From Fertoeibacter niger (GTDB lineage Bacteria; Pseudomonadota; Alphaproteobacteria; Rhodobacterales; Rhodobacteraceae): a stretch of DNA of 64,000 nt. Both the position numbers and the translations under genes were made by a program. The stretch spans positions 1-64,000 of the forward strand of contig NZ_WHUT02000005.1 in the NCBI RefSeq assembly GCF_009380135.2, in the 5' to 3' direction. Below the pieces are notes generated by a model. The model saw only the letters and a program-made list of their open reading frames with translations, had not been told where the DNA came from and searched no databases. Shown here one piece after another: positions 8,981 through 17,837 of the stretch; position 1 is the first letter of the stretch, and each line of letters starts with the position of its first letter.

Positions 8981-10882
8981 ATGAGAGATTTCAATATCAA
9001 CCAGATCACCTTCGATGAACTGGACGAACTGCGCCGCCCCGCGCCCGAAACCACCGATTTCGACCGGGTGGTCGATGCCGCCATGTCGCGCCGCGGCTTT
9101 CTGCGTGGTGTGCTGGCCTTTGGGTCGGGCGCTGCCGCGATGGGTCTGGGCAACATGATGTCGGCCACCTCGGCCCAGGCGCAGGCTGCTGCCGCCTCGC
9201 GTTTTGCCTTCACGCCGATCGCCATCGCCACCGATTTCACCGTGCATGTGCCCGAGGGCTATTCCTGGGCACCCGTGGCCAAATGGGGCCAGCCGCTGTT
9301 TTCCGACGCGGAGGCCTATGATCCGGCGAACGGTATCAGCGCCGCCGGTCAGGCTCGCGCCTTTGGCGAAAACACCGACGGGATGGAGCTGTTCAACATC
9401 GGTGGCCGTCAGGTCATCGCGGTGAACCACGAATACGTGAACCTCGACATCAACCTGCCGAACAATGCCGATGACGGCCTGCCTGCCAGCGCCGAAGACG
9501 TGCTGATGGTGCAGAACGCCCAGGGTATTTCCGTGATGGAAGTGGCCGAAGGCGCGGATGGCTGGTCCATCGTGGTTGATTCGCCCTTCAACCGCCGCAT
9601 CACCAACAACACGCCGATGACGATCAGCGGCCCGGCTGCCGGCCATGACCTGCTGAAGACCGAAGCCGACCCGACCGGCACCGCCGTTCTGGGCACGCTG
9701 AACAACTGCGGCGCGGGCAAGACCCCCTGGGGCACCTATCTGACCTGCGAAGAAAACTTCAACGGCTATTTCGGTTCAACCAATGCCGAGCTGGCCATGC
9801 CGGAAGGTTTCGACCGCTACGGCATCGAAGCGGAATCGGGCTATGCCTATGAGAAATTCGACCCGCGTTTCGACATTGCCGTGAACCCGAACGAGCCGCA
9901 CCGCTTTGGCTATATCGTCGAAATCAATCCCGCGGATCCGACCTCGACCCCGGTGAAGCACACCGCCCTTGGCCGGTTCAAGCATGAAAACGCCGCCTGC
10001 GTGCTGAACGCTGCCGGGCGCGTCGTGGTCTATCTGGGCGATGACGAACGCGGCGAGTTCCTGTATCGCTATGTGTCGAACGGTGTGTATGTGACCGGCG
10101 GCGACACCTCGAACCTGCTGGTGGATGGTGTTCTGTCGGTGGCAAAATTCGCCGAGGATGGCACCGGCCAGTGGCTGGCGCTGACCCCCGAGACGACCGG
10201 CATGGATGCCGCGATGATCTGCATCCACACCCGTCAGGCTGCATCCGCCGTGGGCGCCACCACGATGGACCGCCCGGAATGGGTTGCGGTGAACCCGGTT
10301 GCGGTCGAGGGCTATTGCGCGCTGACCAACAACTCGCGCCGCAAGGCCGATGCGACCAACGCAGGCGGCGACGCCATGGTTGCGGTCGAAAACAGCCCCA
10401 ACCCGCGCGCCGAAAACGGCTATGGCCAGATCGTGCGCTGGTATCCGGCCGATGACGATCACGCGGCAGATGCCTTTACCTGGGATCTGTATGTCATGGC
10501 GGGCAACCCCACCGTGCATCAGGATGCCTATGCCGGTTCGGCCAACGTGACGGCGGGCAACATGTTCAACTCGCCCGACGGGATGATGTTTGACAGCACC
10601 GGCCTGCTGTGGATCCAGACCGATGGCGACGACAGCAACGAAGGCGACTTTGCGGGCCAGGGCAACAACCAGATGCTGGTTGGCGACCCCGTTACCGGCG
10701 AAATCGCCCGTTTCCTGACCGGGCCGAAGGGCGGCGAAGTGACCGGCCTGACCTTCTCGTCCGACCGGCGCACGGTGTTCGTGGGCCTGCAGCACCCGGG
10801 CGGCAACTTCCCCGATGGCGAGGGCCTGCCGCGCTCGACCGTCATCGCGGTAAAGCGCAACGACGGCGCCGTGCTGGCCTGA
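8981..10882 (+). CDS. phoX: PhoX-family alkaline phosphatase (Tat-exported)
   Basis: Calcium/iron-dependent alkaline phosphatase of the PhoX (DUF839) family, 633 residues, which releases phosphate from organic phosphoesters in the periplasm. The start at 8981 follows AGGGGAAAGCC. A twin-arginine signal is visible as SRRGFLRG at residues 36-43, followed by a hydrophobic stretch and a cleavage-like AQAQA. Family segments include CGAGKTPWGTYLTCEENFNG, RFKHENA, VVYLGDDERGEF and NSPDGMMFDSTGLLWIQTDG. Codon use is especially uniform, as in a highly expressed gene. One Pho-box-like half site CTGTCAC is at 8916-8922, but no clear second half is seen, so phosphate control is only suggested. Confidence 0.93.
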   Translation: MRDFNINQITFDELDELRRPAPETTDFDRVVDAAMSRRGFLRGVLAFGSGAAAMGLGNMMSATSAQAQAAAASRFAFTPIAIATDFTVHVPEGYSWAPVAKWGQPLFSDAEAYDPANGISAAGQARAFGENTDGMELFNIGGRQVIAVNHEYVNLDINLPNNADDGLPASAEDVLMVQNAQGISVMEVAEGADGWSIVVDSPFNRRITNNTPMTISGPAAGHDLLKTEADPTGTAVLGTLNNCGAGKTPWGTYLTCEENFNGYFGSTNAELAMPEGFDRYGIEAESGYAYEKFDPRFDIAVNPNEPHRFGYIVEINPADPTSTPVKHTALGRFKHENAACVLNAAGRVVVYLGDDERGEFLYRYVSNGVYVTGGDTSNLLVDGVLSVAKFAEDGTGQWLALTPETTGMDAAMICIHTRQAASAVGATTMDRPEWVAVNPVAVEGYCALTNNSRRKADATNAGGDAMVAVENSPNPRAENGYGQIVRWYPADDDHAADAFTWDLYVMAGNPTVHQDAYAGSANVTAGNMFNSPDGMMFDSTGLLWIQTDGDDSNEGDFAGQGNNQMLVGDPVTGEIARFLTGPKGGEVTGLTFSSDRRTVFVGLQHPGGNFPDGEGLPRSTVIAVKRNDGAVLA

Positions 10883-10900
10883 TCTTTGTTTGAGAATGCG

Positions 10901-10927
10901 AAAGGGCACCCATCGGGTGCCCTTTTT
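10901..10927. terminator. Strong hairpin terminator after phoX, probably bidirectional
   Basis: Perfect 11-bp stem AAAGGGCACCC (10901-10911) and GGGTGCCCTTT (10915-10925) with a 3-base ATC loop, followed by two more T. It lies between phoX and the end of the convergent minus-strand gene, and the A run at its left lets it also work on the minus strand. Confidence 0.9.
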
Positions 10928-11013
10928 CATTTGCAGGCCTTTTCCGTGGCAGATCCGGGGGCTGAAGCAAGTATATTCGCAGAAACGTGTGCGACACCGG
11001 GGTGCCGCTGCCC

Positions 11014-13509
11014 TCAGCCGTCCTTGCGGATGCGCGCGTTCTGCGGGTCAAAGGGGCTGTCCTCCACCACCGTCACATCGAACAGGTCGCGGAACATGCG
11101 CAGTTTCAGCTTTTGGCCCACCTCGGCCAGATCATTGCGCACATAGCCCATGCCGATCTGCTTGCCAAAGGCCACCGACCAGCCGCCCGAGGTCAGCCGC
11201 CCCACCTTCACGCCGTCATGCAGCAGCGCCTCTTTGCCCCATGGGTCGGCATCGGCCGGGCCATCGATCAGCACCGTCACGCATTTGGAACGGATACCAG
11301 TGGCCAGCATCGCGGCCTTGCCCTGAAAATCCTTGGAAAGGTCAACGAAACGGTCCAGCCCCGCCTCCAGCGGCGTGGCATCGCGGCCAAGTTCGGTGCC
11401 GAAGGCGCGGTAGGATTTTTCCTGACGCAGCCAGTTCTGTGCCCGCGCGCCGACCAGTTTCATGCCGTGCTTTGCGCCCGCCGCCAGCAGCAGATCCCAC
11501 AGATAAGTTTGCATCTCGATCGGGTGGTGCAGTTCCCATCCCAGCTCGCCGGTATAGGCCACGCGGATGGCGTTGACTGGGCACATGCCCAGTTCGATCT
11601 TGCGGGCGGTCAGCCAGGGGAAACGCTTGTTCGACAGCACGGTGTCGGGATCGGCATCCTTGACCACCTCGCGCAAGATCGCGCGGCTGTTCGGCCCGGC
11701 AAGGGCAAAGACGCCCCATTGGGTCGTTACGTCATGCACCTCGATATAGCCGAATTCGGGGGCCTTATCCTCGGCGCATTTGCGCAGCCAGTCGCCGTCA
11801 TAGGCCGTCCAAGCCCCCGCCGACACGAGGTAGTAATCATTCAACCCGTTGCGCACGATGGTGTATTCGGTGCGTGTGGTGCCGGTGGGGGTCAGCGCAT
11901 AGGTCAGGTTGATGCGGCCCACGGCGGGCAGCTTGTTGGTGGTGAACCAGTCGAGGAAGGCCGTCGCGCCGGGCCCGCGCACGATATGCTTGGTGAATGC
12001 GGTGGCGTCGATCAGGCCGGCGGTTTCGCGCAATGCCTCGGCCTCGGCCTTGGCATATTGCCACCATGCGCCACGGCGGAACGACCGCGAGTCGTGGTCG
12101 AAATGCGTGGGCGCGTCCAGCGGGCCATAGTAGTTCGGCCGCTCCCAGCCGTTCACCTGGCCGAATTGCGCGCCAAGCGTCTTTTGCCGGTCATAGACCG
12201 GGGCGGTGCGCAGGGGGCGGCAGGCTTCGCGTTCTTCGTCCGGGTGGTGCAGGATGAAGACATGCTCATAGCATTCCTCATTCTTGCGCGCGGCATATTC
12301 GGTGGTCATCCATGACCCGTAGCGGCGCGGATCAAGCGACGCCATGTCGATCTCGGCCTCGCCATCCACCATCATCTGCGCGAGGTAGTAACCCGTGCCG
12401 CCCGCCGCCGTGATGCCGAAACTGAAGCCTTCGGCGATCCATATGTTGCGCAGGCCGGGCACCGGGCCGACCAGCGGGTTGCCGTCGGGGGTATAGCAGA
12501 TCGGGCCGTTGTAGTCGTCTTTCAGACCCACGGTTTCGGAACTGGGCAGGCGGTGGATCATCGACATGTATTCCGCCTCGATCCGCTCCAGATCCAGCGG
12601 GAACAGGTCGGCGCGGAAGCTGGCCGGCACGTCGTAAAGGAACCGCGCGGGGGCGTTGCGCTCATACGGCCCCAGAATCCAGCCGCCGCGTTCCTCGCGC
12701 ACATACCATTTCGCGTCGGCGTCGCGCAGGACGGGGTGCTGCGGGTTGGTCTTGCGCCATTCGACCAGCATCGGGTCGGGTTCGGTGACGATATACTGGT
12801 GTTCGACCGGGATAGCCGGGATCTTGATGCCCAGCAGCCGCGCCGTGCGCTGCGCATGGTTGCCGGTGGCGGTGACGACATGTTCGGCGCGGATCTCGAA
12901 TGTTTCATCCGAGGCCACCAGATTGCCGCCCTGTTCCACCATCCGCGCGCAGGTCACGATCCATTCGCTGCCCGTCCAGCGGTAGCCGTTGACCTGAATC
13001 TTGCGCTCGATCGTGGCACCCAGTTGCCGCGCGCCCTTGGCCATGGCCTGCGTGACATCCGCCGGGTTGATGTAGCCGTCCTGCGGGTGATAGAGCGCGC
13101 CTTTCAGATCATCCGTGCGCAGCAGGGGCCAGCGGTCTTTCATCTGCGTGGGCGTCAGGAATTCGTGATAGACATCGGCGGTTTCGGCCACGGATGAATA
13201 CAGCATGTATTCATCCATCCGCGCATCGGTCTGGGCCATGCGCAGATTGCCCACCACATAGAAGCCGGGGTTCAGGCCGGTTTCAGCCTCCAGCCCCTTG
13301 TAGAAATCGACCGAGTATTTGTGGATATGCGTGGTGGCATAGCCCATGTTGAACAAGGGCAGCAGCCCCGCCGCATGCCAGGTGGAGCCTGCTGTCAGCT
13401 CGTCCCGTTCCACCAGCATCGTATCCCAGCCTGCGCGTGCCAGATGATAGGCGATGCCGTTGCCGACGGCACCACCGCCGACAACCAGGGCTTTGACATG
13501 GGTTTTCAT
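11014..13509 (-). CDS. Sarcosine/dimethylglycine dehydrogenase-like FAD protein with GcvT domains
   Basis: Flavoprotein of 831 residues with an N-terminal DAO-type FAD domain, an FAO_M middle domain and C-terminal aminomethyltransferase (GCV_T, GCV_T_C) domains. Proteins of this build demethylate dimethylglycine or sarcosine and pass the one-carbon unit to tetrahydrofolate. Visible are the FAD motif VVGGGAVGNGIAYHLARAG at 9-27 and TWHAAGL at 43-49, whose His is the covalent FAD site in characterised relatives. The start at 13509 follows GAGGAGT; the frame is open 42 codons farther up but without a ribosome site. No soxBDAG or betaine genes are beside it, so the true substrate is uncertain. 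Confidence 0.87.
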   Translation of the reverse strand: MKTHVKALVVGGGAVGNGIAYHLARAGWDTMLVERDELTAGSTWHAAGLLPLFNMGYATTHIHKYSVDFYKGLEAETGLNPGFYVVGNLRMAQTDARMDEYMLYSSVAETADVYHEFLTPTQMKDRWPLLRTDDLKGALYHPQDGYINPADVTQAMAKGARQLGATIERKIQVNGYRWTGSEWIVTCARMVEQGGNLVASDETFEIRAEHVVTATGNHAQRTARLLGIKIPAIPVEHQYIVTEPDPMLVEWRKTNPQHPVLRDADAKWYVREERGGWILGPYERNAPARFLYDVPASFRADLFPLDLERIEAEYMSMIHRLPSSETVGLKDDYNGPICYTPDGNPLVGPVPGLRNIWIAEGFSFGITAAGGTGYYLAQMMVDGEAEIDMASLDPRRYGSWMTTEYAARKNEECYEHVFILHHPDEEREACRPLRTAPVYDRQKTLGAQFGQVNGWERPNYYGPLDAPTHFDHDSRSFRRGAWWQYAKAEAEALRETAGLIDATAFTKHIVRGPGATAFLDWFTTNKLPAVGRINLTYALTPTGTTRTEYTIVRNGLNDYYLVSAGAWTAYDGDWLRKCAEDKAPEFGYIEVHDVTTQWGVFALAGPNSRAILREVVKDADPDTVLSNKRFPWLTARKIELGMCPVNAIRVAYTGELGWELHHPIEMQTYLWDLLLAAGAKHGMKLVGARAQNWLRQEKSYRAFGTELGRDATPLEAGLDRFVDLSKDFQGKAAMLATGIRSKCVTVLIDGPADADPWGKEALLHDGVKVGRLTSGGWSVAFGKQIGMGYVRNDLAEVGQKLKLRMFRDLFDVTVVEDSPFDPQNARIRKDG

Positions 13510-13658
13510 GGGCGACTCCTCGCGGCGCGGATTTTGCCCATACATGCCTGATCGCCATGCCGCCGGGCAAGGCAGGCCGACCTTTGCCAGACGAAAACGA
13601 CATGCCGCGCTGTTTGCGGCATTGACGGCGGGCAAAGCACGCGGATAACCCTTGCCGC

Positions 13659-14048
13659 ATGCGCCGCAACGCCCGCCTTTTCAGCCTGCTGCACCACGCC
13701 CGCTGGGCGTTGCTGCTGCCGTTCGTGCTGATGGCGCTGCTGGCCCCGGGGGTGATGCCGCAGCGGGCGGCGGATGGGCAGATGATGCTGGTGCTGTGCA
13801 CCCCCGAAGGCCCGTCGGAAATGGTGATCGACCTGGCCACCGGCCAGCCGGTGCCCGCCGACGCGCCCCAGGACGGGCGCTGCGACTGGGCCATGGCGCA
13901 GGCCGCAGCCGTGCTGCCGTTTGATGCGCCCGCCACCGCCTGGCCGCTGGTGCTGGCCCGCGCCGAACATGCCGCAGGGGCCTCGCTCTGGCGTGCCGGG
14001 GCGCTGCCCGGTGCCGTCACCGCACGGGGGCCGCCGATCCTGACCTGA
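13659..14048 (+). CDS. DUF2946-like small exported protein
   Basis: A 129-residue protein with a positively charged start, one hydrophobic signal/anchor segment (about residues 14-33) and a short periplasmic tail rich in Ala and Pro. The tail has two cysteines, in MLVLCTPEG and DGRCDWAMAQ. This matches the layout of DUF2946 proteins, which often sit beside TonB receptors, PepSY proteins or copper genes. The stop is 47 bases before the PepSY gene, so the two are probably co-transcribed. A role in metal or siderophore handling is inferred from the neighbour only. Confidence 0.65.
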   Translation: MRRNARLFSLLHHARWALLLPFVLMALLAPGVMPQRAADGQMMLVLCTPEGPSEMVIDLATGQPVPADAPQDGRCDWAMAQAAAVLPFDAPATAWPLVLARAEHAAGASLWRAGALPGAVTARGPPILT

Positions 14049-14095
14049 CGTTCACGGGACCGAATTTTCCGAAAACTCAGCAAGGGATCAAGTGG

Positions 14096-15499
14096 ATGAG
14101 CAACGCTCAGACCCAAGACCTGCGCCCGGCCACAGCGGCGGGGCAGGCAAACAAACTTTATTTCGCGGCGTGGCGTTGGCATTTCTATGCCGGGCTTTAT
14201 GTCGCGCCGTTTCTGATGATGCTGGCGGTGACGGGGCTGATCATGCTCTGGACCGCCACCCTGTCGGGCATGAACGGCGAGCGCACGGTTGTGGCCCCCG
14301 GCCCGGCCCTGCCGGTGTCGCAGCAGGCGGCAGCGGCGGCGGCCAATGGCGGCACCGTCACGCAATATATCGCGCCGCTGGCGGATGACCGTGTGGCGGT
14401 GTTCCGCGTCGAGGCGGGCGATACGGCAACGGCGGTGCTGGTGGATCCGGCGACGGCAACAGTGGTGGATACGCTGCCCTGGCGCGCGGGCCTGTATGAC
14501 TTTGCCACTGACATCCACGGCACGCTGCTGCTGGGCACCACGGGCGACCGGCTGATCGAGGTTGCGGCGGGGCTGGCGATGGTGCTGATCGTGACCGGGC
14601 TTTACCTGTGGTGGCCACGGGGTGGCAAAGGCTGGCGCGCGATGCTGGTGCCGCAGCTTGGCGCGCGGGGCCGGGCGCTGTGGAAATCGCTGCACCAGAG
14701 CATCGGTTTCTGGATGTCGGCGCTGCTGTTGGTGTTCCTGCTGTCAGGGCTCAGCTGGGCCGGGATCTGGGGCGAAAAGCTGGTGCAGGCCTGGAGCACC
14801 TTTCCCGCCGAGAAATGGGAGAATGTGCCGGTATCGGACGATGTTCACGCCAGCATGAACCACGGTGCCGCCAAAGAGGTGCCCTGGGGGCTGGAACAGA
14901 CGCCCCTGCCCGCCTCGGGCTCGGATGCCGGGGTGACGGGCCTGCCGGATGGCAGCCCGGTGACGCTGGATACAGTGGCGGGGTTTGCAGCAACGCTGGG
15001 GTTTGACGGGCGGTTCCAGCTGAACCTGCCCAAGGACGAGGCGGGTGTATGGACCATCAGCCATGACAGCATGAGCAACGACGGACCCGACCCCTCCGCC
15101 GACCGCACCATCCACCTGGACCAGTATACCGGCAAGGTCTTGGCCGATGTGGGCTATGCCGATTATTCGGTCTATGCCAAGGCCATGGCTTACGGCATCG
15201 CCTTTCACGAGGGCGACATGGGGCTGTGGAACCTGGTGCTGAACACGGTGTTCTGCCTGTCGGTGATCTTCATGGCGGTGTCGGGGCTGGTGATGTGGTG
15301 GAAACGGCGGCCCGCTGGCGCGCTTCGGCTGGCCGCGCCACCGCTGCCGGTGGACCTGCCGCTGTGGAAAGGGGCCGTGTTTCTGGCGCTGGCGCTGAGC
15401 CTGGCATTCCCGCTGGTGGGGATCACGCTGCTGGCGGTGCTGGCCTTTGATCTGGCGGTGCTGGCCAATGTGCCGCGCCTGAAGCGGGCGCTGTCGTAG
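14096..15499 (+). CDS. PepSY-domain membrane protein (PepSY_TM, possible ferric-siderophore reductase)
   Basis: Inner-membrane protein of 467 residues in the PepSY-associated TM family. The first membrane segment includes WRWHFYAGLYVAPFLMML near residue 25, a hallmark with conserved His. Then come a periplasmic PepSY-like section (VFRVEAGDTATAVLVDPAT), TM helices near GLAMVLIVTGLYLWWPRG and WKSLHQSIGFWMSALLL, a second periplasmic section, and two C-terminal helices with LVMWWKRRP. Members are linked to iron-siderophore reduction or copper stress. It follows the DUF2946 gene, and no TonB receptor lies in the window. The start follows AGGGATCAAGTGG. Confidence 0.85.
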   Translation: MSNAQTQDLRPATAAGQANKLYFAAWRWHFYAGLYVAPFLMMLAVTGLIMLWTATLSGMNGERTVVAPGPALPVSQQAAAAAANGGTVTQYIAPLADDRVAVFRVEAGDTATAVLVDPATATVVDTLPWRAGLYDFATDIHGTLLLGTTGDRLIEVAAGLAMVLIVTGLYLWWPRGGKGWRAMLVPQLGARGRALWKSLHQSIGFWMSALLLVFLLSGLSWAGIWGEKLVQAWSTFPAEKWENVPVSDDVHASMNHGAAKEVPWGLEQTPLPASGSDAGVTGLPDGSPVTLDTVAGFAATLGFDGRFQLNLPKDEAGVWTISHDSMSNDGPDPSADRTIHLDQYTGKVLADVGYADYSVYAKAMAYGIAFHEGDMGLWNLVLNTVFCLSVIFMAVSGLVMWWKRRPAGALRLAAPPLPVDLPLWKGAVFLALALSLAFPLVGITLLAVLAFDLAVLANVPRLKRALS

Positions 15500-15515
15500 C
15501 GGCTGGCGGCGCAGG

Positions 15516-15652
15516 CGGGGGGGGTTACACCCCCCAGTCCGGCCCGACCACGGGCCGGGCGTTCTTCGCGGAAACCCTCCACCGGAGGGTTTCTGATCGC
15601 TCATCACCCCCCGCTGGGAAATTTGACGACAGTAAATGAAAGTGAGGGCAGG
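15516..15652 (+). repeat. Long copy (B) of the dispersed intergenic palindromic element
   Basis: Same order as copy A: a G-run/C-run hairpin, a CCGGCCC/GGGCCGG hairpin, GTTCTTCGC, a 10-bp hairpin (15571-15593), GCTCATCACCCCCC, an AAATTTGACGAC segment and TAAATGA with GGGCAGG. The stem sequences differ from copy A but remain paired. It fills the gap between the convergent PepSY and znuB genes. Confidence 0.65.
15571..15593. terminator. Hairpin between convergent PepSY gene and znuB
   Basis: Perfect 10-bp stem GAAACCCTCC (15571-15580) and GGAGGGTTTC (15584-15593) with an ACC loop. The T run is short (TTTC), so termination is plausible but not certain. It is the counterpart of the terminator hairpin at 6806-6830. 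Confidence 0.5.
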
Positions 15653-15658
15653 CGCTTG

Positions 15659-16450
15659 TCATGCGCGGCGCATCTTGCCGAACACCGCCGAAAGCGCAAA
15701 GGCCAGCGCCGCCGCCGCGATGATCGACGGGCCGGCGGGCGTGTCCCAGGCCAGTGACATCTGCAAGCCGCCAAGGCTGGCCCCGGCCCCGATCAGCGTG
15801 GCCAGCACGGCCATGGTTTCGGGCGTGCGCGACAGGCCGCGTGCAGCGGCGGCGGGGATGATCAGCAGGGCGGCGATCAGCAGGGCCCCCACCACTTTCA
15901 GCGCGACGGCCACCACCAGCGCCAGCGCCAGCGTCAAAATCAGCCGCTCGCGATCCGGGTTCAGGCCCGAGGCATGTGCAAGGTCGGTGTTCAGCGTGGC
16001 GGTCAGCAGCGCCTGCCAGCGCCAGACCAGCAGCGCCAGCACCGCCACCGCGCCGCCCCAGACGAACCCCAGATCAGCGCGCGACACCGCCAGAATATCG
16101 CCGAAGAGATAGGCTTGCAGATCAACCCGCGCGCCGGGCACGAAGCTGATGGCCACCAGCCCCAGCGCCAGTGCGGCATGGGCCAGCACGCCCAAAGTGG
16201 TATCCATCGCCCAGCCGCGTGCTGCGAGGGTGGAGACCAACAGCGCCATCACCAAGGCCACCGCCAGCGTGCCAAAGCCCACCGGCAGATCGGCCGCCAG
16301 CGCCAGCGCCACGCCCAGAATGGCCGCATGCGCCGTGGCATCGCCGAAATAGGCCATCCGCCGCCAGACCACAAAGGCACCCAGCGGCCCGGTGGCCAGC
16401 GACAGGCCCACCCCGGCCAAACCTGCGCGCAGCAGGAAATCATCCAGCAT
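15659..16450 (-). CDS. znuB: Zinc ABC transporter permease ZnuB
   Basis: Inner-membrane channel of the high-affinity zinc importer, 263 residues, ABC-3 family. It shows the family segment TGPLGAFVVWRRMAYFGDATAHAAILGVAL near the N-terminus (residues about 19-48, given here as the GDATAHAAILG core), and later LLIAALLIIPAAAARGL, the conserved loop that contacts the ATPase. The start ATG at 16450 lies 11 bases inside the end of znuC; an ATG two codons upstream is the alternative. The frame remains open farther up only because it runs opposite the His codons of znuC. It works with ZnuC and ZnuA, and is expected to be repressed by Zur. Confidence 0.93.
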   Translation of the reverse strand: MLDDFLLRAGLAGVGLSLATGPLGAFVVWRRMAYFGDATAHAAILGVALALAADLPVGFGTLAVALVMALLVSTLAARGWAMDTTLGVLAHAALALGLVAISFVPGARVDLQAYLFGDILAVSRADLGFVWGGAVAVLALLVWRWQALLTATLNTDLAHASGLNPDRERLILTLALALVVAVALKVVGALLIAALLIIPAAAARGLSRTPETMAVLATLIGAGASLGGLQMSLAWDTPAGPSIIAAAALAFALSAVFGKMRRA

Positions 16451-17261
16451 GGTCATGCTCCGCCGTGCCGCGGGCCTGCCGCGCGGGGGTGGCCGGGCCA
16501 TGGCCATGGCCGTCGTGATGCCCATGATCGTGGTGCTGGTGATCGTGGTCATGCAGGTGGTCGTGGTCGTGGTCGTGCTGATACAACGCCAGCGCGCCCT
16601 GCGTGCCCAGCCCGAACAGCGCGCGGTATTCCGGCGCGTTCGACACCACGCGCGGCGTGCCCTCGCAGCAGATATGGCCGTTGAGGCAGATCACCCGGTC
16701 AGACGCGCTCATCACCACGTGCAGATCATGGCTGACCATCAGCACCGCCGCCCCCGTGTCGCGGCGCACCTCGTCGATCAGCCGGTAGAACGCGGCCTCT
16801 CCCGGCTGGTCCAGCCCCTGCGTGGGTTCATCGAGTATCAGCAGGTCGGGCGCGTTCAGCAGGGCGCGGGCCAGCAACACGCGCTGGAACTGGCCGCCCG
16901 ACAGGCCGGTCATCTGCTGGCCCGCCACATCGGGCACGCCGCAGCGCGCCAGCGCGGCCTGCGCCTCGGCGTCCGGGCGGCGCACGGGCAGCGACAGAAA
17001 GCGCCGCGCGGTCAGCGGCAGCGTGGGGTCGATCTGCAACCGCTGCGGCACATAGCCGATGCGCAGCCCCGCCTTGCGCTGCACGGCACCCTTGGCGGGC
17101 GGCAGGATGCCCAGCAGCGCCCGCAGCAGGGTGGATTTGCCCGAGCCGTTGGGCCCGACAATGGTGACGATCTCGCCCGGCGCGATCGACAATGACACGT
17201 CATGCAGCACCTCGCGCCCCGACAGCGTGACGCACAGATGGCGGGCGGCAAGCAGGCTCAT
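16440..17261 (-). CDS. znuC: Zinc ABC transporter ATPase ZnuC with His-rich C-terminal tail
   Basis: ATPase that drives zinc import, 273 residues. Walker A GPNGSGKST is at 36-44, the signature is LSGGQFQRVLLARALL, and Walker B is LLILDEPTQGLD. The last 46 residues (about 228-273) are a tail with 16 His alternating with Asp and Gly, far more than the core needs; it may bind zinc on the cytoplasmic side. The ATG at 17261 overlaps the end of zur by 4 bases (ATGA). The gene order zur-znuC-znuB on the minus strand suggests one transcript from the zur promoter. Confidence 0.95.
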   Translation of the reverse strand: MSLLAARHLCVTLSGREVLHDVSLSIAPGEIVTIVGPNGSGKSTLLRALLGILPPAKGAVQRKAGLRIGYVPQRLQIDPTLPLTARRFLSLPVRRPDAEAQAALARCGVPDVAGQQMTGLSGGQFQRVLLARALLNAPDLLILDEPTQGLDQPGEAAFYRLIDEVRRDTGAAVLMVSHDLHVVMSASDRVICLNGHICCEGTPRVVSNAPEYRALFGLGTQGALALYQHDHDHDHLHDHDHQHHDHGHHDGHGHGPATPARQARGTAEHDHAG

Positions 17262-17764
17262 GCCGGGGCCTGCGTTTCTGTGGCGCGGCAGGCGGGGCAC
17301 AGGCCCAGCGCCTCGACATTGCTGCGCTCGATGGCAAAGCCAAGGGCGGCGGCGGCGGTATCCAGTGCCGCGCGCACCGGGGCGGCGGGTGCCTCGGCCA
17401 CCGCATCGCACAGGCGGCAGATCAGAAAGGCGGGCGAATGCGTCTCGCCCGGATGCATGCAGGCGGTAAAGGCGTTCAGGCGGCGGATGCGGTGGGCCAG
17501 CCCCTGTTCCACCAGAAAATCCAGCGCGCGGTAGGCCACGGGGGGCTGGTTGCCAAAGCCCTCGGCAGCCAGCCGTTGCAGCACGTCATAGGCCCCCAGC
17601 GCGCGATGCGCCTCCAGCAGAATCTCCAGCACGCGGCGGCGCACCGGGGTCAGGCGCGCGCCATTCTGGCGGGCCAGCGCCTCGGCCCGTTCCATCACAT
17701 CGCCCGTGCAAAGCGCGTGGTCATGCGCGGCAAAGGCCGAAACGGCGGGTTGCGGGTCTTTCAT
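17258..17764 (-). CDS. zur: Zinc uptake regulator Zur (Fur family)
   Basis: Zinc-sensing repressor of 168 residues. The DNA-binding winged helix includes LTPVRRRVLEILLEAHRALGAYDVL, here cited by its core TPVRRRVLEILLEAH, then PPVAYRALDFLVEQGLAHRI. The dimerisation part has ACMHPGETH and the structural zinc cysteines as CRLC and CPAC pairs. When zinc is bound it should repress its own operon and znuA. It reads away from znuA across a 73-base gap that holds a palindromic operator, so autoregulation is expected. Confidence 0.94.
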   Translation of the reverse strand: MKDPQPAVSAFAAHDHALCTGDVMERAEALARQNGARLTPVRRRVLEILLEAHRALGAYDVLQRLAAEGFGNQPPVAYRALDFLVEQGLAHRIRRLNAFTACMHPGETHSPAFLICRLCDAVAEAPAAPVRAALDTAAAALGFAIERSNVEALGLCPACRATETQAPA

Positions 17765-17780
17765 GACGCGGCCTCTTGAC

Positions 17781-17797
17781 GTGTTATGCTATAACAT
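17781..17797. promoter_or_regulatory. Zur operator between zur and znuA
   Basis: The palindrome TGTTAT-GCT-ATAACA (17782-17796) lies in the short divergent gap and agrees with the alphaproteobacterial Zur box pattern of TGTTATA and TATAACA half sites. One site can serve both promoters. Recognised from family knowledge; binding is not shown. Confidence 0.85.
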
Positions 17798-17837
17798 ATG
17801 ATACCCATGCATGGATTCCAAGCGAAGGGCAGAAACG

